Shown here: in pieces, positions 36,528 through 45,149 of the stretch
Position numbering within the stretch: position 1 is the stretch's first letter
Layout: every line of letters starts with the position of its first letter
Source of the DNA: Corynebacterium sp. 74A
GTDB lineage: Bacteria > Actinomycetota > Actinomycetes > Mycobacteriales > Mycobacteriaceae
NCBI RefSeq assembly: GCF_008930665.1
Contig: NZ_PQMG01000001.1
Span: 1-64,000 of the forward strand
Reading direction: 5' to 3'
Length of the DNA stretch: 64,000 nt
Program-made: the position numbers and the translations under genes
The notes under the pieces: generated by a model
What the model saw: only the letters and a program-made list of their open reading frames with translations
Databases searched by the model: none
What the model was told of the DNA's origin: nothing

Positions 36528-37136
36528 ATGCCCACCTGGCACGAGATGCTCGCCTCCAACCCTGACCATTCCGAGAACTACGCCGCCCGCTGGCGCGCCT
36601 TCGCCGCAGAGGGGCGCGATATCGTGGGCGAGGCACGCACCATCGATGCGATGGCCGAGCGCGGCTCGCGCATTCTCGACGCCGGCTGCGGCACCGGCCG
36701 TATCGGCGGCTACCTCGCGGAGCGCGGCCACACCGTCGTGGGCGTGGACCTCGATCCGGTGCTCATCGATTACGCCCGCAAGGACTATCCCGACGCCGAG
36801 TGGCATGTCGGGGATCTTACCGCCGGCGAGGTACCCGCTGGCCCCTTCGATCTCATCGTCTGTGCCGGCAATGTGATGGGCTTCCTACCGCCCGAGGGTC
36901 GTCTCCCGGCGCTTGAGGCCATGCATGGTGTTCTGGGCCCGCACGGCCGCGCCGTGATTGGTTTTGGGGCGGGCCGAGGCTATGAATTCGACGACTTTTT
37001 CGCCGATGCCCACGCCGCAGGGTTCGTCGACTCGCTGCGGCTCGAAAGCTGGGACCTCAAGCCCTTGCGCTCCACCTCGTCTTTTGTCGTGGCTGTGCTC
37101 AGCCCGCGCATGCAGCTGCCGGGATTCAGCGGCTAG
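36528..37136 (+). CDS. SAM-dependent class I methyltransferase
   Basis: 202 aa. Motif I ILDAGCGTGRIGGYLAERG and DLIVCAGNVMGFL (motif II) show a Methyltransf_11/25 type Rossmann domain. The substrate is unknown. It begins 37 bases after the thioesterase and its stop overlaps the end of the convergent cyclase remnant by 4 bases. Confidence 0.87.
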   Translation: MPTWHEMLASNPDHSENYAARWRAFAAEGRDIVGEARTIDAMAERGSRILDAGCGTGRIGGYLAERGHTVVGVDLDPVLIDYARKDYPDAEWHVGDLTAGEVPAGPFDLIVCAGNVMGFLPPEGRLPALEAMHGVLGPHGRAVIGFGAGRGYEFDDFFADAHAAGFVDSLRLESWDLKPLRSTSSFVVAVLSPRMQLPGFSG

Positions 37137-37892
37137 CGGGTTGCTGGCTGCGGAACGATAGCGAAGGCGCGAGCAGGAAAACCCGTGCCGTGCAGCGGCT
37201 TCGGCCACGAGGCCACGATGAGCGCGCCCACCTCAGGGACCTGATCTAGGTTGCACAGCATCTCAATCTGCCAACGGTCATGCTGTAGCAGAAGTAATTC
37301 GCTGGGCAGCTCGCCGCGGCTGACCCGCGCCCCGAGGTCGGTATCGGTGGTTTCGTGCCCGAGCGCGGTGATATTCCGCGCGGTAATAAGCCACTCCACG
37401 ACGGCTGGGTTCCACGCGGGATAGTGGTTGATGCCCTCCGCATCGGCGTTATTCATTGCCGCCGCATCGGGCCAGCGCTGCGACCAGTCAGTGCGTAGTG
37501 CCACAAAGCTGCGCTCTGGGATGGGCTGGTGGCGCTTCTCCCACGCCAGGATGTCCTCGACCGTGGGGCTAATCGGCATCCGCGGCAGCCTGCTCATGGG
37601 CGTCGATCACCACCAGCGGCAGCACCATCTGTTCGACGGGGATCTCATCCAAGGGTCGAGCTCCAGTAACAAAATGCACCGGCGGATCTACGTGCGTGCC
37701 CCATTGGCCCACAACGCTATAGCGATCGATTTCGAAGCCATGCTCCTCCACGGTGTAGAGGCGCTCGCGAGTCTCATCGGGCAGCGCCCCGAAGTGAGGC
37801 TGGCCGGCATGGAAACTGTGGGTGAGATCCACCCAAAGATAGTCCTCGCGCAGCGAGCGGGCTAGGGTCCATAGTTCAGGAAAAGTAGACAT
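37133..37892 (-). pseudogene. Cyclase/kynurenine-formamidase family gene interrupted by a frameshift
   Basis: Two minus-strand frames together make one protein of about 252 aa. The first (37892 to the stop at 37569) holds VDLTHSFHAGQPHFG and the metal-binding GQWGTHVDPPVHF of the cyclase family. The second, in the +1 frame, continues with SPTVEDILAWEKRHQ, SFVALRTDWSQRW and the C-terminal GFPARAFAIV, also cyclase-family. Skipping one T in GAT-T-AGC at about 37571 joins them. This may be a recent one-base insertion, a sequencing error, or far less likely a programmed +1 shift at the TAG. The intact enzyme family hydrolyses N-formylkynurenine or related amides. Confidence 0.82.
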
Positions 37893-37933
37893 GTAGACAG
37901 CATAGTCTATTCTTCGCTGGGGGTGCAGACAGG

Positions 37934-37972
37934 CGACGCCCACTCACGCGGTGTGGCGCGCAGTGGGCGTCG
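37934..37972 (-). terminator. Hairpin downstream of the serine-type transporter gene
   Basis: CGACGCCCACT (37934-37944) pairs perfectly with AGTGGGCGTCG (37962-37972) just after the transporter stop on the minus strand. No clear T-run follows on that strand. The repeated 11-mer TGCGTAGTAGC lies beside it at 37983-37993. Confidence 0.55.
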
Positions 37973-37992
37973 ATAAGCCTTGTGCGTAGTAG

Positions 37993-39270
37993 CTAAAACA
38001 GGCCGATAATTTTGTAGATCACGGCCGAGATCGCGACGATGCCGGTGACAATCACGAACCAGTTCGAGGCGTACTTTCTAAAGGGTGCGAGGGCATCGAC
38101 CTTATAGATGGCCACCATCGGCATGAGGTACAGGATCGAAGCGATCACTGGGCCGGAAAGCGTCTCAATGACCTCCAAAATGGAAGGGTTGAGCACCCCT
38201 GCGATCCAGGCGGTTATGGCGATAAAGACGTTCACGGCGATCATCAGTGTGCGCTCGCCGAGGCGATCGACCATCTCGGGGCGGGCATGGCGCACAATGC
38301 CGGCGGCCCCCTCGGCGGCGCCGAGGGTATGGCCGAAGAAGGAGGAGACGATAGCCACGATGGCGATCGCCGGAGCCAGGTAGGAGATGATCGGGGCGTC
38401 GTGCACATTGCCGAGATAGGAGAGCACCGGCAGGTTTTCCTCGCGGGCGGCGGCGAGGCCGTCCGTGCCCAAAGACAGCACACAGGACCACACAAAGAGC
38501 ATGGTGAACACCGTGAGCAGCATGGCGGTGCGACGCAAGACGATGGAGGCGTTCTCGGCGCTGCGGGGGCCGTGGGTACGCTGCATGGCGAGCGAGAACT
38601 GCGAGATCGCAGGGGAGTGGTTGAAGGCAAAGACCAGCACGGGAATGATCAGCCACACGGAAACGAGGAAGTCCCCAGCACCAGGCATCGCGGTGAGTCC
38701 GTCCAACTTCCAGGTGGGAATCAGATAGAGCGAAATGCCCAGCAAAGCGATGATCAGCGGGTAGACCAAGAATTGCGTGACAGCCAGCATGAGCTTTTGG
38801 CCGACGACCATGGGCACCATCATCGCGGCCACCAGCACCCCAGCGAGGATCCAGCGATCGATGGCGGGGCCGCCGAGCTGATTCTGGATAAGGCTATCGA
38901 CGGAGTTGGTGATCGATACCCCGTAGATGAGCACGATGGGGTAGATGGCGAAGAAATAGAGGATGGTGATCGCCCAGCCCCACGCCGAGCCGAAGTAGTC
39001 GGTGGCGACGACTGTGATGTCCTCGCCCTGACGGGGGGATTTACAGACGAAGCGGGCGAGCGCTCGGTGGGAGAAATAGGTCATCGGGCCGATGAGCACA
39101 GTGACGATGAGCAGCGGCCAGATGCCGGCCGCGCCGGCATTGATAGGAAGAAACAGGATGCCGGCGCCGACAGCGGTACCAAAGAGGCTCAGCGCCCAGC
39201 TGTTGTTGATGCTGCGGGCCTCCGTGGCGCTCTGCGGCGCCGACACAGTAGTGGGAGCGGTCATACTCAC
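37993..39270 (-). CDS. Serine/threonine-type amino acid permease (SdaC/HAAAP family)
   Basis: 425 aa with about 11 hydrophobic segments. NSWALSLFGTAVGAGILFLPINAGAAGIWPLL, the unwound first helix of HAAAP transporters, and NHSPAISQFSLAMQ are typical of SdaC/TdcC-like proton-coupled serine or threonine importers. Substrate is inferred from family only. The GTG at 39270 and ATG at 39264 are both possible starts, behind GAAGGGAT. It lies downstream of the pfl operon but beyond its terminator. Confidence 0.88.
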   Translation of the reverse strand: MSMTAPTTVSAPQSATEARSINNSWALSLFGTAVGAGILFLPINAGAAGIWPLLIVTVLIGPMTYFSHRALARFVCKSPRQGEDITVVATDYFGSAWGWAITILYFFAIYPIVLIYGVSITNSVDSLIQNQLGGPAIDRWILAGVLVAAMMVPMVVGQKLMLAVTQFLVYPLIIALLGISLYLIPTWKLDGLTAMPGAGDFLVSVWLIIPVLVFAFNHSPAISQFSLAMQRTHGPRSAENASIVLRRTAMLLTVFTMLFVWSCVLSLGTDGLAAAREENLPVLSYLGNVHDAPIISYLAPAIAIVAIVSSFFGHTLGAAEGAAGIVRHARPEMVDRLGERTLMIAVNVFIAITAWIAGVLNPSILEVIETLSGPVIASILYLMPMVAIYKVDALAPFRKYASNWFVIVTGIVAISAVIYKIIGLF

Positions 39271-39419
39271 ATATCCCTTCTGGAAAAGGCCTCGCGAGGC
39301 CTTGGCGATAGGATCGTGGGCCGAACACTCACACAGCTGGGTTCAGCCCAATTGTTATAACTTTCACGCTAGCAACCCTACTGTTGCGTAGACCATGAAA
39401 ATGGGGTCGTTGTGTCTTG

Positions 39420-39429
39420 GTCTTAAGAC
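39420..39429. promoter_or_regulatory. Palindrome GTCTTAAGAC upstream of the permease gene
   Basis: A perfect 10-bp palindrome in the wider context TTGGTCTTAAGACTTGA lies 150 bases before the permease start. TGGTC-type halves recall FadR-subfamily GntR operators, but this is only a resemblance. Confidence 0.3.
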
Positions 39430-39490
39430 TTGATTGATAGTGAGCAATAGAATCGCGGATTGGGTGTATCGACGCAGCTCATAGCTCATA

Positions 39491-39540
39491 AAAATAACCG
39501 CCACCGCAACCGAGACGATGCCGGTTGCGGTGGCGGTAAT
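39491..39540 (-). terminator. Intrinsic terminator of the pfl operon
   Basis: A perfect 16-bp GC-rich stem (39497-39512 with 39522-39537) with a 9-base loop. On the minus strand it is followed by TTATTTTTA, and it starts about 30 bases after the pflA stop. Confidence 0.9.
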
Positions 39541-39569
39541 AATGTCTACACCCGCGGGGAGTAGCGGTG

Positions 39570-40439
39570 CTAGTACACCGTCAGACCGCGGGAACGAAAG
39601 ACTTCGCGAACCTCCTCCACGGCAGCCGCCGAAGGCGGCTTGACCCCGGAGAGCTCATAGGGCAGGCCCAGTTTTTCCCACTTGTCTTGGCCCATGTTGT
39701 GAAAGGGCAGGACCTCGACGCGCTCGACGCTGGAGGACCAGCGGGAGACGATATCGGCTACTTTCGCGACATTGTCGGGATCGTCGCTCCAGCCAGGTAC
39801 GAGCACGAAGCGGACCCAGATGGCCACGCCCTTCGCGGTGAGACGATCACCGAAGTCAATGGTGGGTTGGAGTTCGCGACCACCAGTCACAGCCCGATAG
39901 GTATCTGGGTCACCGGATTTCACATCGAGCAGCACTAGGTCGATGTTGTCGAGGTCCTCATCGCTGAGCCGAGCCCCCAGATACCCGGAGGTGTCGATGG
40001 CGGTGTGGATACCGGAGTCGTGCACGGCACGCAGCACCTTGCGGGTGAACTCGATCTGGAAGAGCGGCTCCCCGCCGGAGATCGTCAGTCCGCCGCCGGA
40101 GGCGCGAAACACTGCCTTGTAGCGGCGCACCTTGGAGACGATCTGCTCCACCGTGTGCATGGTGCCTTCTTTCATCCCCATAGTGTCGGGGTTGTGGCAG
40201 TACACGCAGCGCAGCGGGCACCCGGAAAGAAACATCGTCATCCGAGTGCCGGGGCCGTCCACGGCGGTGACCAGCTCCCAGGAGTGCACCAGTCCGGCAT
40301 TGCCGGTGCGGCGCGCCTCGAGCAACTCGCTGCGCTCCTCGCTATCGAGCTCGGGCATGCCCAAGCCATGGGCGCTTCCGCGGTGGCGGGGGCCCTGCTG
40401 AGGGGAGAGGGTTACTGCCGAGTTGAGGCCGTCGGCCAT
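39570..40439 (-). CDS. pflA: Pyruvate formate-lyase activating enzyme
   Basis: 289 aa radical-SAM enzyme. The cluster motif C-x3-C-x2-C is in GCPLRCVYCHNPDT, followed by SGGEPLFQIEF and LLDVKSGDPDTYR, as in PflA. It uses a [4Fe-4S] cluster and SAM to take a hydrogen from the glycine of the PFL radical loop. Here that glycine is on the separate 83-aa protein encoded just upstream. The N-terminal 40 residues are an extension compared with the 246-aa E. coli enzyme. AAGGAG precedes the ATG with a 9-base spacing. Confidence 0.95.
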   Translation of the reverse strand: MADGLNSAVTLSPQQGPRHRGSAHGLGMPELDSEERSELLEARRTGNAGLVHSWELVTAVDGPGTRMTMFLSGCPLRCVYCHNPDTMGMKEGTMHTVEQIVSKVRRYKAVFRASGGGLTISGGEPLFQIEFTRKVLRAVHDSGIHTAIDTSGYLGARLSDEDLDNIDLVLLDVKSGDPDTYRAVTGGRELQPTIDFGDRLTAKGVAIWVRFVLVPGWSDDPDNVAKVADIVSRWSSSVERVEVLPFHNMGQDKWEKLGLPYELSGVKPPSAAAVEEVREVFRSRGLTVY

Positions 40440-40483
40440 GGGGTGAAAGCTCCTTGGGTGCTGGATCGTGGTGTCAGGCGCGC

Positions 40484-40735
40484 TTAGGCGTTGTGGTGGA
40501 AGGTACGAGCCATCACGTCGAGCTGCTGCTCACGGGTGAGCTTAACGAAGTTCACGGCGTAGCCGGACACACGCACGGTGAGGTTGGGGTAGTTCTCCGG
40601 GTTGTCCATGGCATCCTGCAGGGTCTTGTGGTCGAGCACGTTAATGTTTGCGTGGTAGAGCCCAGAGCCGGCATTGTGCTGGGAACGGGCAGCCTTCATC
40701 GCAGCCATGCGCTCGTCGAAAGTCTTGGTGGACAT
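40484..40735 (-). CDS. Stand-alone glycyl-radical subunit of a split pyruvate formate-lyase (GrcA-like)
   Basis: 83 aa. Residues about 25-83 align by eye with the last 58 residues of E. coli Pfl[21 protein letters not shown], then the radical loop [13 protein letters not shown], then [12 protein letters not shown]. The Gly in RVSGYA is the expected radical site. The first 24 residues have no PflB counterpart. In E. coli the similar GrcA/YfiD replaces the tip of oxygen-damaged PflB; here the adjacent PflB has no such domain at all, so this subunit should be obligatory. AAGGAG lies 7 bases before ATG 40735. It sits between pflB and pflA on the same strand. Confidence 0.93.
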   Translation of the reverse strand: MSTKTFDERMAAMKAARSQHNAGSGLYHANINVLDHKTLQDAMDNPENYPNLTVRVSGYAVNFVKLTREQQLDVMARTFHHNA

Positions 40736-40817
40736 GGTGTTACTCCTTGGATAGTGGGTGGTGAAAGGTACATTCTTGGGCCCCGCCCCAGGGGATCCGA
40801 GGCGAGGTGGGGTGGTA

Positions 40818-42926
40818 TTAGGCGGGGCAGGTGGTGTCGTCGATGATGAAGCCGGCGTCGAGAATGCCCACCAAGTTGCCCACCTGTTCGGACTTATCGC
40901 GGCCCAAACCGGAGGGGGTGATGGTGTTCGTCAACGAGATGCCATCGAGTGCGTCCTGGTAGTCCAGCTTGCCCACCGAGAGCATGGAGGCGACCATGCC
41001 GTGGGTGTCGGCGCCGTTTTCTGGGTTGGCGCCGGGGCTAAACGGCGTACCGGCCTGGTGCCCGGAGGGGAAGGAGCCGGTGGCCTTGCCGTAGACCACG
41101 TTCGAGGTGATGGTGAGCACCGACTGCGTGGGGATGGCGTCGCGGTACATCGGGATGGACTTGATCTTGTCCATGACGGTGTGGACGATCGTGGCGGCGA
41201 TATCGTCGGCACGGTCATCATCATTGCCATAGCGCGGGAACTCGCCCTCGGTGACGTAGTCCACGATCAGCCCGGTCTCATCGCGCACTGGGGTGACGGT
41301 GGCGTACTTAATCGCAGAGAGCGAATCGGCGACGATCGAGAGTCCGGCGATGCCGCAGCCCATGGTGCGGATGATGTCGGAGTCGTGCAGCGCCATCTCG
41401 ACAGCTTCATAGGCATAACGATCGTGGCAATAGTGGATGATGTTGAGGGCCTCCACGTAGGTGCCCACCACCCAGTCGAGCATCTCCTCGTACTTCTGCC
41501 AGACCTCATCGAAGTCCAGCGGGCCATCGCCCTCGATCGGAGTGAACAGGCCCTCTTCGGTGACCTGCTTGCCGCTGACCTCGTCGCGGCCACCGTTCAT
41601 GGCGTAGAGCAAGGACTTGGCGGCGTTGACGCGGGCGCCGAAGAACTGCATCTGCTTGCCCACGGCCATGGGGGAGACGCAGCAGGCGATGGCGGCGTCG
41701 TCGCCCCACTGATCGCGGATCTGCTCATCGGACTCGTACTGAATGGAGGAGGTCTCGATTGAGATAGCGGCGCAGAAGTCCTTATAGCCCTTCGGCAGTG
41801 CCGGATCCCAGAAGATGGTGATATTCGGCTCCGGTGCGGGACCAAGGTTACGCAAGGTCTGCAGCAGGCGGAAGGAGGTCTTGGTCACCAGCGAGCGGCC
41901 GTCGGTGGCGAAGCCGGCATCGGACCAGGTGGCCCAGTAGGGGTCACCGGAGAAGATCTGGTCATAGTCGATAGTGCGCAAGAAACGCACGATGCGCAGC
42001 TTGATCACGAGCGCATCCATGATTTCTTGGGCATCCTCTTCGGTGATGCGGCCGGCGGCGAGATCGCGTTCGAAGTAGATATCGAGGAAGGCAGAGAGGC
42101 GGCCGATAGACATAGCGGCGCCGTCCTGGGACTTCACTGATCCCAAGTAGGCGAAGTAGGTCCACTGCACGGCCTCTTGGGCGGTGGTGGCCGGCTGAGA
42201 GATATCGAAGCCATAGGCGGCAGCCATATTCTTCAGCTTCTTCAGTGCCTTGATCTGCTCGGAATGCTCTTCGCGGTAGCGGGCCCAGTGCTCGGAGAAA
42301 GGCTCATTGGCGTGAGCATCCTTCGCCCGCTGCTTCTCGGCGATGAGAGCATCGACGCCGTAGAGCGCCACGCGGCGATAGTCGCCGATAATGCGGCCGC
42401 GGCCATAGGCATCGGGCAAGCCGGTGACGATATGGGAGCTACGGGCTGCGCGGATGCGGGGAGTGTAGATATCGAAGACAGCATCGTTGTGGGTCTTACG
42501 GTAGGAGGTGAAGATCTTCTTCACGTCCTCATTAACCTCTTTGCCGGCTTCTTTGATGGCGGTTTCCACCATGCGCCAGCCACCATTGGGCATCATGGCG
42601 CGCTTGAGCGGCACATCCGTCTGCAGGCCGACGATCACATCGTCGTCCTCGCTGATATAGCCGGCAGGGAAGGCATCTACATCTGCCGGAGTTTCGGTGT
42701 CTACATCGTAGACGCGACGCTTGCGCTCCTCGGAAAGGTAGTTCTTCTCCAAGTGATTCCACACGCGCATGGTTTTATCGGTGGGGCCTGCGAGGAAGCT
42801 ATCGTCCCCGTCATAGGGGGTGTAGTTGTTTTGGATGAAGTCACGCAGGTTGATCTCGCTCTGCCACGCACCGGCGGCGAAACCGTCCCAGCCAATATTG
42901 TCGGGGTTCAGGGTGTCCTGAGACAC
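40818..42926 (-). CDS. pflB: Pyruvate formate-lyase core subunit lacking the glycyl-radical domain
   Basis: 702 aa against about 760 in E. coli. The start region ([36 protein letters not shown] style), the adjacent active-site cysteines in [13 protein letters not shown], and the C-terminal part [22 protein letters not shown] are intact. The protein ends at IIDDTTCPA, exactly where the radical domain should begin; no RVSGYA motif is present. The missing part is encoded by the next gene, 82 bases on. Together they should convert pyruvate and CoA to acetyl-CoA and formate under low oxygen. The GTG start follows GGGCTAGG. Confidence 0.95.
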   Translation of the reverse strand: MSQDTLNPDNIGWDGFAAGAWQSEINLRDFIQNNYTPYDGDDSFLAGPTDKTMRVWNHLEKNYLSEERKRRVYDVDTETPADVDAFPAGYISEDDDVIVGLQTDVPLKRAMMPNGGWRMVETAIKEAGKEVNEDVKKIFTSYRKTHNDAVFDIYTPRIRAARSSHIVTGLPDAYGRGRIIGDYRRVALYGVDALIAEKQRAKDAHANEPFSEHWARYREEHSEQIKALKKLKNMAAAYGFDISQPATTAQEAVQWTYFAYLGSVKSQDGAAMSIGRLSAFLDIYFERDLAAGRITEEDAQEIMDALVIKLRIVRFLRTIDYDQIFSGDPYWATWSDAGFATDGRSLVTKTSFRLLQTLRNLGPAPEPNITIFWDPALPKGYKDFCAAISIETSSIQYESDEQIRDQWGDDAAIACCVSPMAVGKQMQFFGARVNAAKSLLYAMNGGRDEVSGKQVTEEGLFTPIEGDGPLDFDEVWQKYEEMLDWVVGTYVEALNIIHYCHDRYAYEAVEMALHDSDIIRTMGCGIAGLSIVADSLSAIKYATVTPVRDETGLIVDYVTEGEFPRYGNDDDRADDIAATIVHTVMDKIKSIPMYRDAIPTQSVLTITSNVVYGKATGSFPSGHQAGTPFSPGANPENGADTHGMVASMLSVGKLDYQDALDGISLTNTITPSGLGRDKSEQVGNLVGILDAGFIIDDTTCPA

Positions 42927-42984
42927 GCGTTCACCTAGCCCTTCACTATGTTGTGTTCAACGTGCCGGGAGGCCACTGCACACC

Positions 42985-43013
42985 TTAGTGGGATCCCGAC
43001 CTTCGTTAGTGGG
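42985..43013. promoter_or_regulatory. Direct repeat TTAGTGGG x2, candidate pfl operator
   Basis: TTAGTGGG occurs at 42985-42992 and 43006-43013, exactly 21 bases (two helical turns) apart, 60-90 bases before the pflB start. A degenerate third copy lies at 43091-43101. The distal copy abuts a TATA-like stretch. No FNR-like TTGAT-N4-ATCAA box is seen. The 374-base gap between pflB and ndh otherwise holds only the ndh terminator. Confidence 0.4.
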
Positions 43014-43235
43014 TATATGTCCATGTCGAATACTACGCCGGTGTAGATAGCCAGTGAGAACATATAGATGCACGCCAGTAATGGTTCCGCCTAGTGGTGG
43101 GATGTCAAGTAGACACGAATGGGGCTACCCCAACAAAGGCGCTGGCACAGGGGATTTTCTCAGATTCCAGACAATTTACTTGTGTGGGAAACGGGGGTAG
43201 GGGTGAGTGGATGTCGCTGAGTGTGACATAAGCAA

Positions 43236-43271
43236 CGCGGCCACAATCCCCCAATTAGGGGTGTGGCCGCG
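43236..43271 (-). terminator. Terminator of ndh
   Basis: CGCGGCCACA (43236-43245) pairs with TGTGGCCGCG (43262-43271), with an inner CCCC/GGGG stem. It lies about 30 bases beyond the ndh stop on the minus strand. Confidence 0.75.
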
Positions 43272-43300
43272 GGTGCTATCCGTCGCTATAAACGAGGCGC

Positions 43301-44728
43301 TTAGTTGTCCTTGTTCAGCTGCTTCTGGGCCTGCTCATCCAGCGAGTATTGGCGGGTTTCCGCCGCCTCTACGGGCTGGCCCTGCTCGGCGCTGAGCTGG
43401 GCGAGCTTGTTCAGGCCATTGCGGCCATGCAGCTGCTGGCGGGTGGTGGTGATTTGCCAGCGGGCCCGCGAGAGCACGTTGAGGCCCCAAGACATGGCAG
43501 CCACAAAACGGTTGCGGAAGCCGACTAGGAACATCACGTGCACGGCCAGCCACAGCACCCAGCCAATAAAGCCGGTGACCTCGATGCGCCCCATCTTCAC
43601 CACGGCGGAGAAGCGGGAGACGGTGGCCATGGAGCCCTTATCGAAGTACTCGAAGGGCTCGCGGGCGGCGACGGTGCCCTGCTCGGCGGCAATGACATCG
43701 GCGGCGTACTCGCCGGCTTGGATCGCTACCTGGGCCACGCCCGGCAGGTTATTGCAGTTCATCATGTCGCCAACAACGAAGATGTTGTTGCTATCACCCG
43801 CGGTGAGATCCTCGTTCACCAGTAGGCGGCCGGCGCGATCGACCTCGGCGCCGGTCTGCGCGGCGATGAGCTTGCCCAGCGGCGAAGCCTGCACGCCTGC
43901 GGACCAAATCTTGCAATAGGAGGGGATGGTGGTCTCGGTGTTATCCTGCATGTTCTTGTAGGTGACAGACTCGGCGTCCACATTGGTGACCATCGAGTTG
44001 AGGCGAACCGACACACCGAGCTTCTCCAGCTGCCGCTGTGCCTTGCGGCCCAAACGCTTGCCGAAGGGCGGCAGCACCTGCGGGGCGCCGTCGAGAAGCA
44101 AAATGCGGGCGTTGGCCGGATTGATATTGGTGTAGCGGCCGGCAAGGGTGCGGTGGGCCATCTCGGCCAGCTGTCCGGCCAGCTCCACACCGGTGGGGCC
44201 GGCGCCGACGACGACGAAGGTGAGGTAGCGCTCGCGCTCGGCCGGGTCGGTGGCCAGCTCGGCGCGCTCGAAGGCGCCGATGATGCGGGCGCGAATTTCG
44301 AGGGCATCGTCAATGGACTTCATTCCCGGCGCAAACTCGGCGAAATGCTCGTTGCCGAAATAGGACTGGCCGGCGCCGGCGGCGGCGATGAGGGAGTCAT
44401 AGCTATACACGCGCTTGATTTCGCCGAGCTCGGCGGTAACCGTCTGCTCCTCGGCGTTAATATCGGTGACCTCGCCCTTGACAATATTGATATTGTCCTG
44501 GTTCTTCAGCACCTGGCGGTTTGCTGGAGCGATCTCCCCCGAGGAGAGCAGGCCGGTAGCCACCTGGTACAGCAGCGGCTGGAAAAGGTGGTGGTTGGTG
44601 CGGTCGATGATGGTGATATCAACATCGGCCTCCTTAAGGCGCTGAGCAGCGAAGATGCCGCCGAAGCCGGAGCCAATAATCACCACGTGGTGGCGGCCGC
44701 TCTCTGGGCGGAAGGGCTGGTCAGACAT
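43301..44728 (-). CDS. ndh: Type II NADH dehydrogenase
   Basis: 475 aa. FAD-binding VVIIGSGFGGIFAAQRL at the N-terminus and the second dinucleotide fold FVVVGAGPTGVELAGQLAEM are present, with FVVGDMMNCNNLPGVAQVAIQAG of NDH-2. A hydrophobic stretch FIGWVLWLAVHVMFLVG near residue 385 is the membrane-binding part. It passes electrons from NADH to menaquinone without pumping protons. ATG 44728 is preferred to 44776 because AAGGAG lies 9 bases before it. ndh next to ufaA is the C. glutamicum order. Confidence 0.95.
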   Translation of the reverse strand: MSDQPFRPESGRHHVVIIGSGFGGIFAAQRLKEADVDITIIDRTNHHLFQPLLYQVATGLLSSGEIAPANRQVLKNQDNINIVKGEVTDINAEEQTVTAELGEIKRVYSYDSLIAAAGAGQSYFGNEHFAEFAPGMKSIDDALEIRARIIGAFERAELATDPAERERYLTFVVVGAGPTGVELAGQLAEMAHRTLAGRYTNINPANARILLLDGAPQVLPPFGKRLGRKAQRQLEKLGVSVRLNSMVTNVDAESVTYKNMQDNTETTIPSYCKIWSAGVQASPLGKLIAAQTGAEVDRAGRLLVNEDLTAGDSNNIFVVGDMMNCNNLPGVAQVAIQAGEYAADVIAAEQGTVAAREPFEYFDKGSMATVSRFSAVVKMGRIEVTGFIGWVLWLAVHVMFLVGFRNRFVAAMSWGLNVLSRARWQITTTRQQLHGRNGLNKLAQLSAEQGQPVEAAETRQYSLDEQAQKQLNKDN

Positions 44729-45149
44729 AAAGATAAACTCCTTGAAACAAAGAATAGATTTTCGCGCGCCCAGCATGACATATATAAGGGCCCTGTGCTG
44801 GGCGGCCGCAGGAAGCGGCGCGAGCGCAGAGCAGGGCGCGCATAGATGCTCAGTTTATACCTCCGCCGTGGTGATAGAAAACACAGCCATGTTGAGGTGC
44901 GCCATTATCCCTTATGGTATTTGCCGCGGTGGGTCTTAACTGCGGCCCCGCCTCCCCGAGCGAAGGTAGCGAGAGTTCTACCATGAATTCATCAATGCTG
45001 ATGGAGCAATGAGGCGTCGTTGCAGCCATCCTCCCGCTCCTCGCCGCCGCGGCGTCGGCCGTGCTCAGGCGCTGGGGAGGGGAGCGCACACGCGCGTCAC
45101 CTTAAGATCGTGCGTCACATCGAATGTGGAAAGGGAGCCGAAAGAATCT
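44729..45149. other. Divergent intergenic region between ndh and ufaA
   Basis: 421 bases with no supported gene. On the ndh side a TATATA element about 50 bases before the start (near 44780) may be its -10 box. A small inverted repeat GGTAG-N8-CTACC lies at 44965-44982. The ufaA reading frame is open upstream to 45009 but lacks a good start there. Confidence 0.5.

Noticed and set aside
38287..39360. 357-codon plus-strand frame over the permease
   Set aside because: Very hydrophilic mirror image of a membrane protein gene, as expected for an antisense frame.
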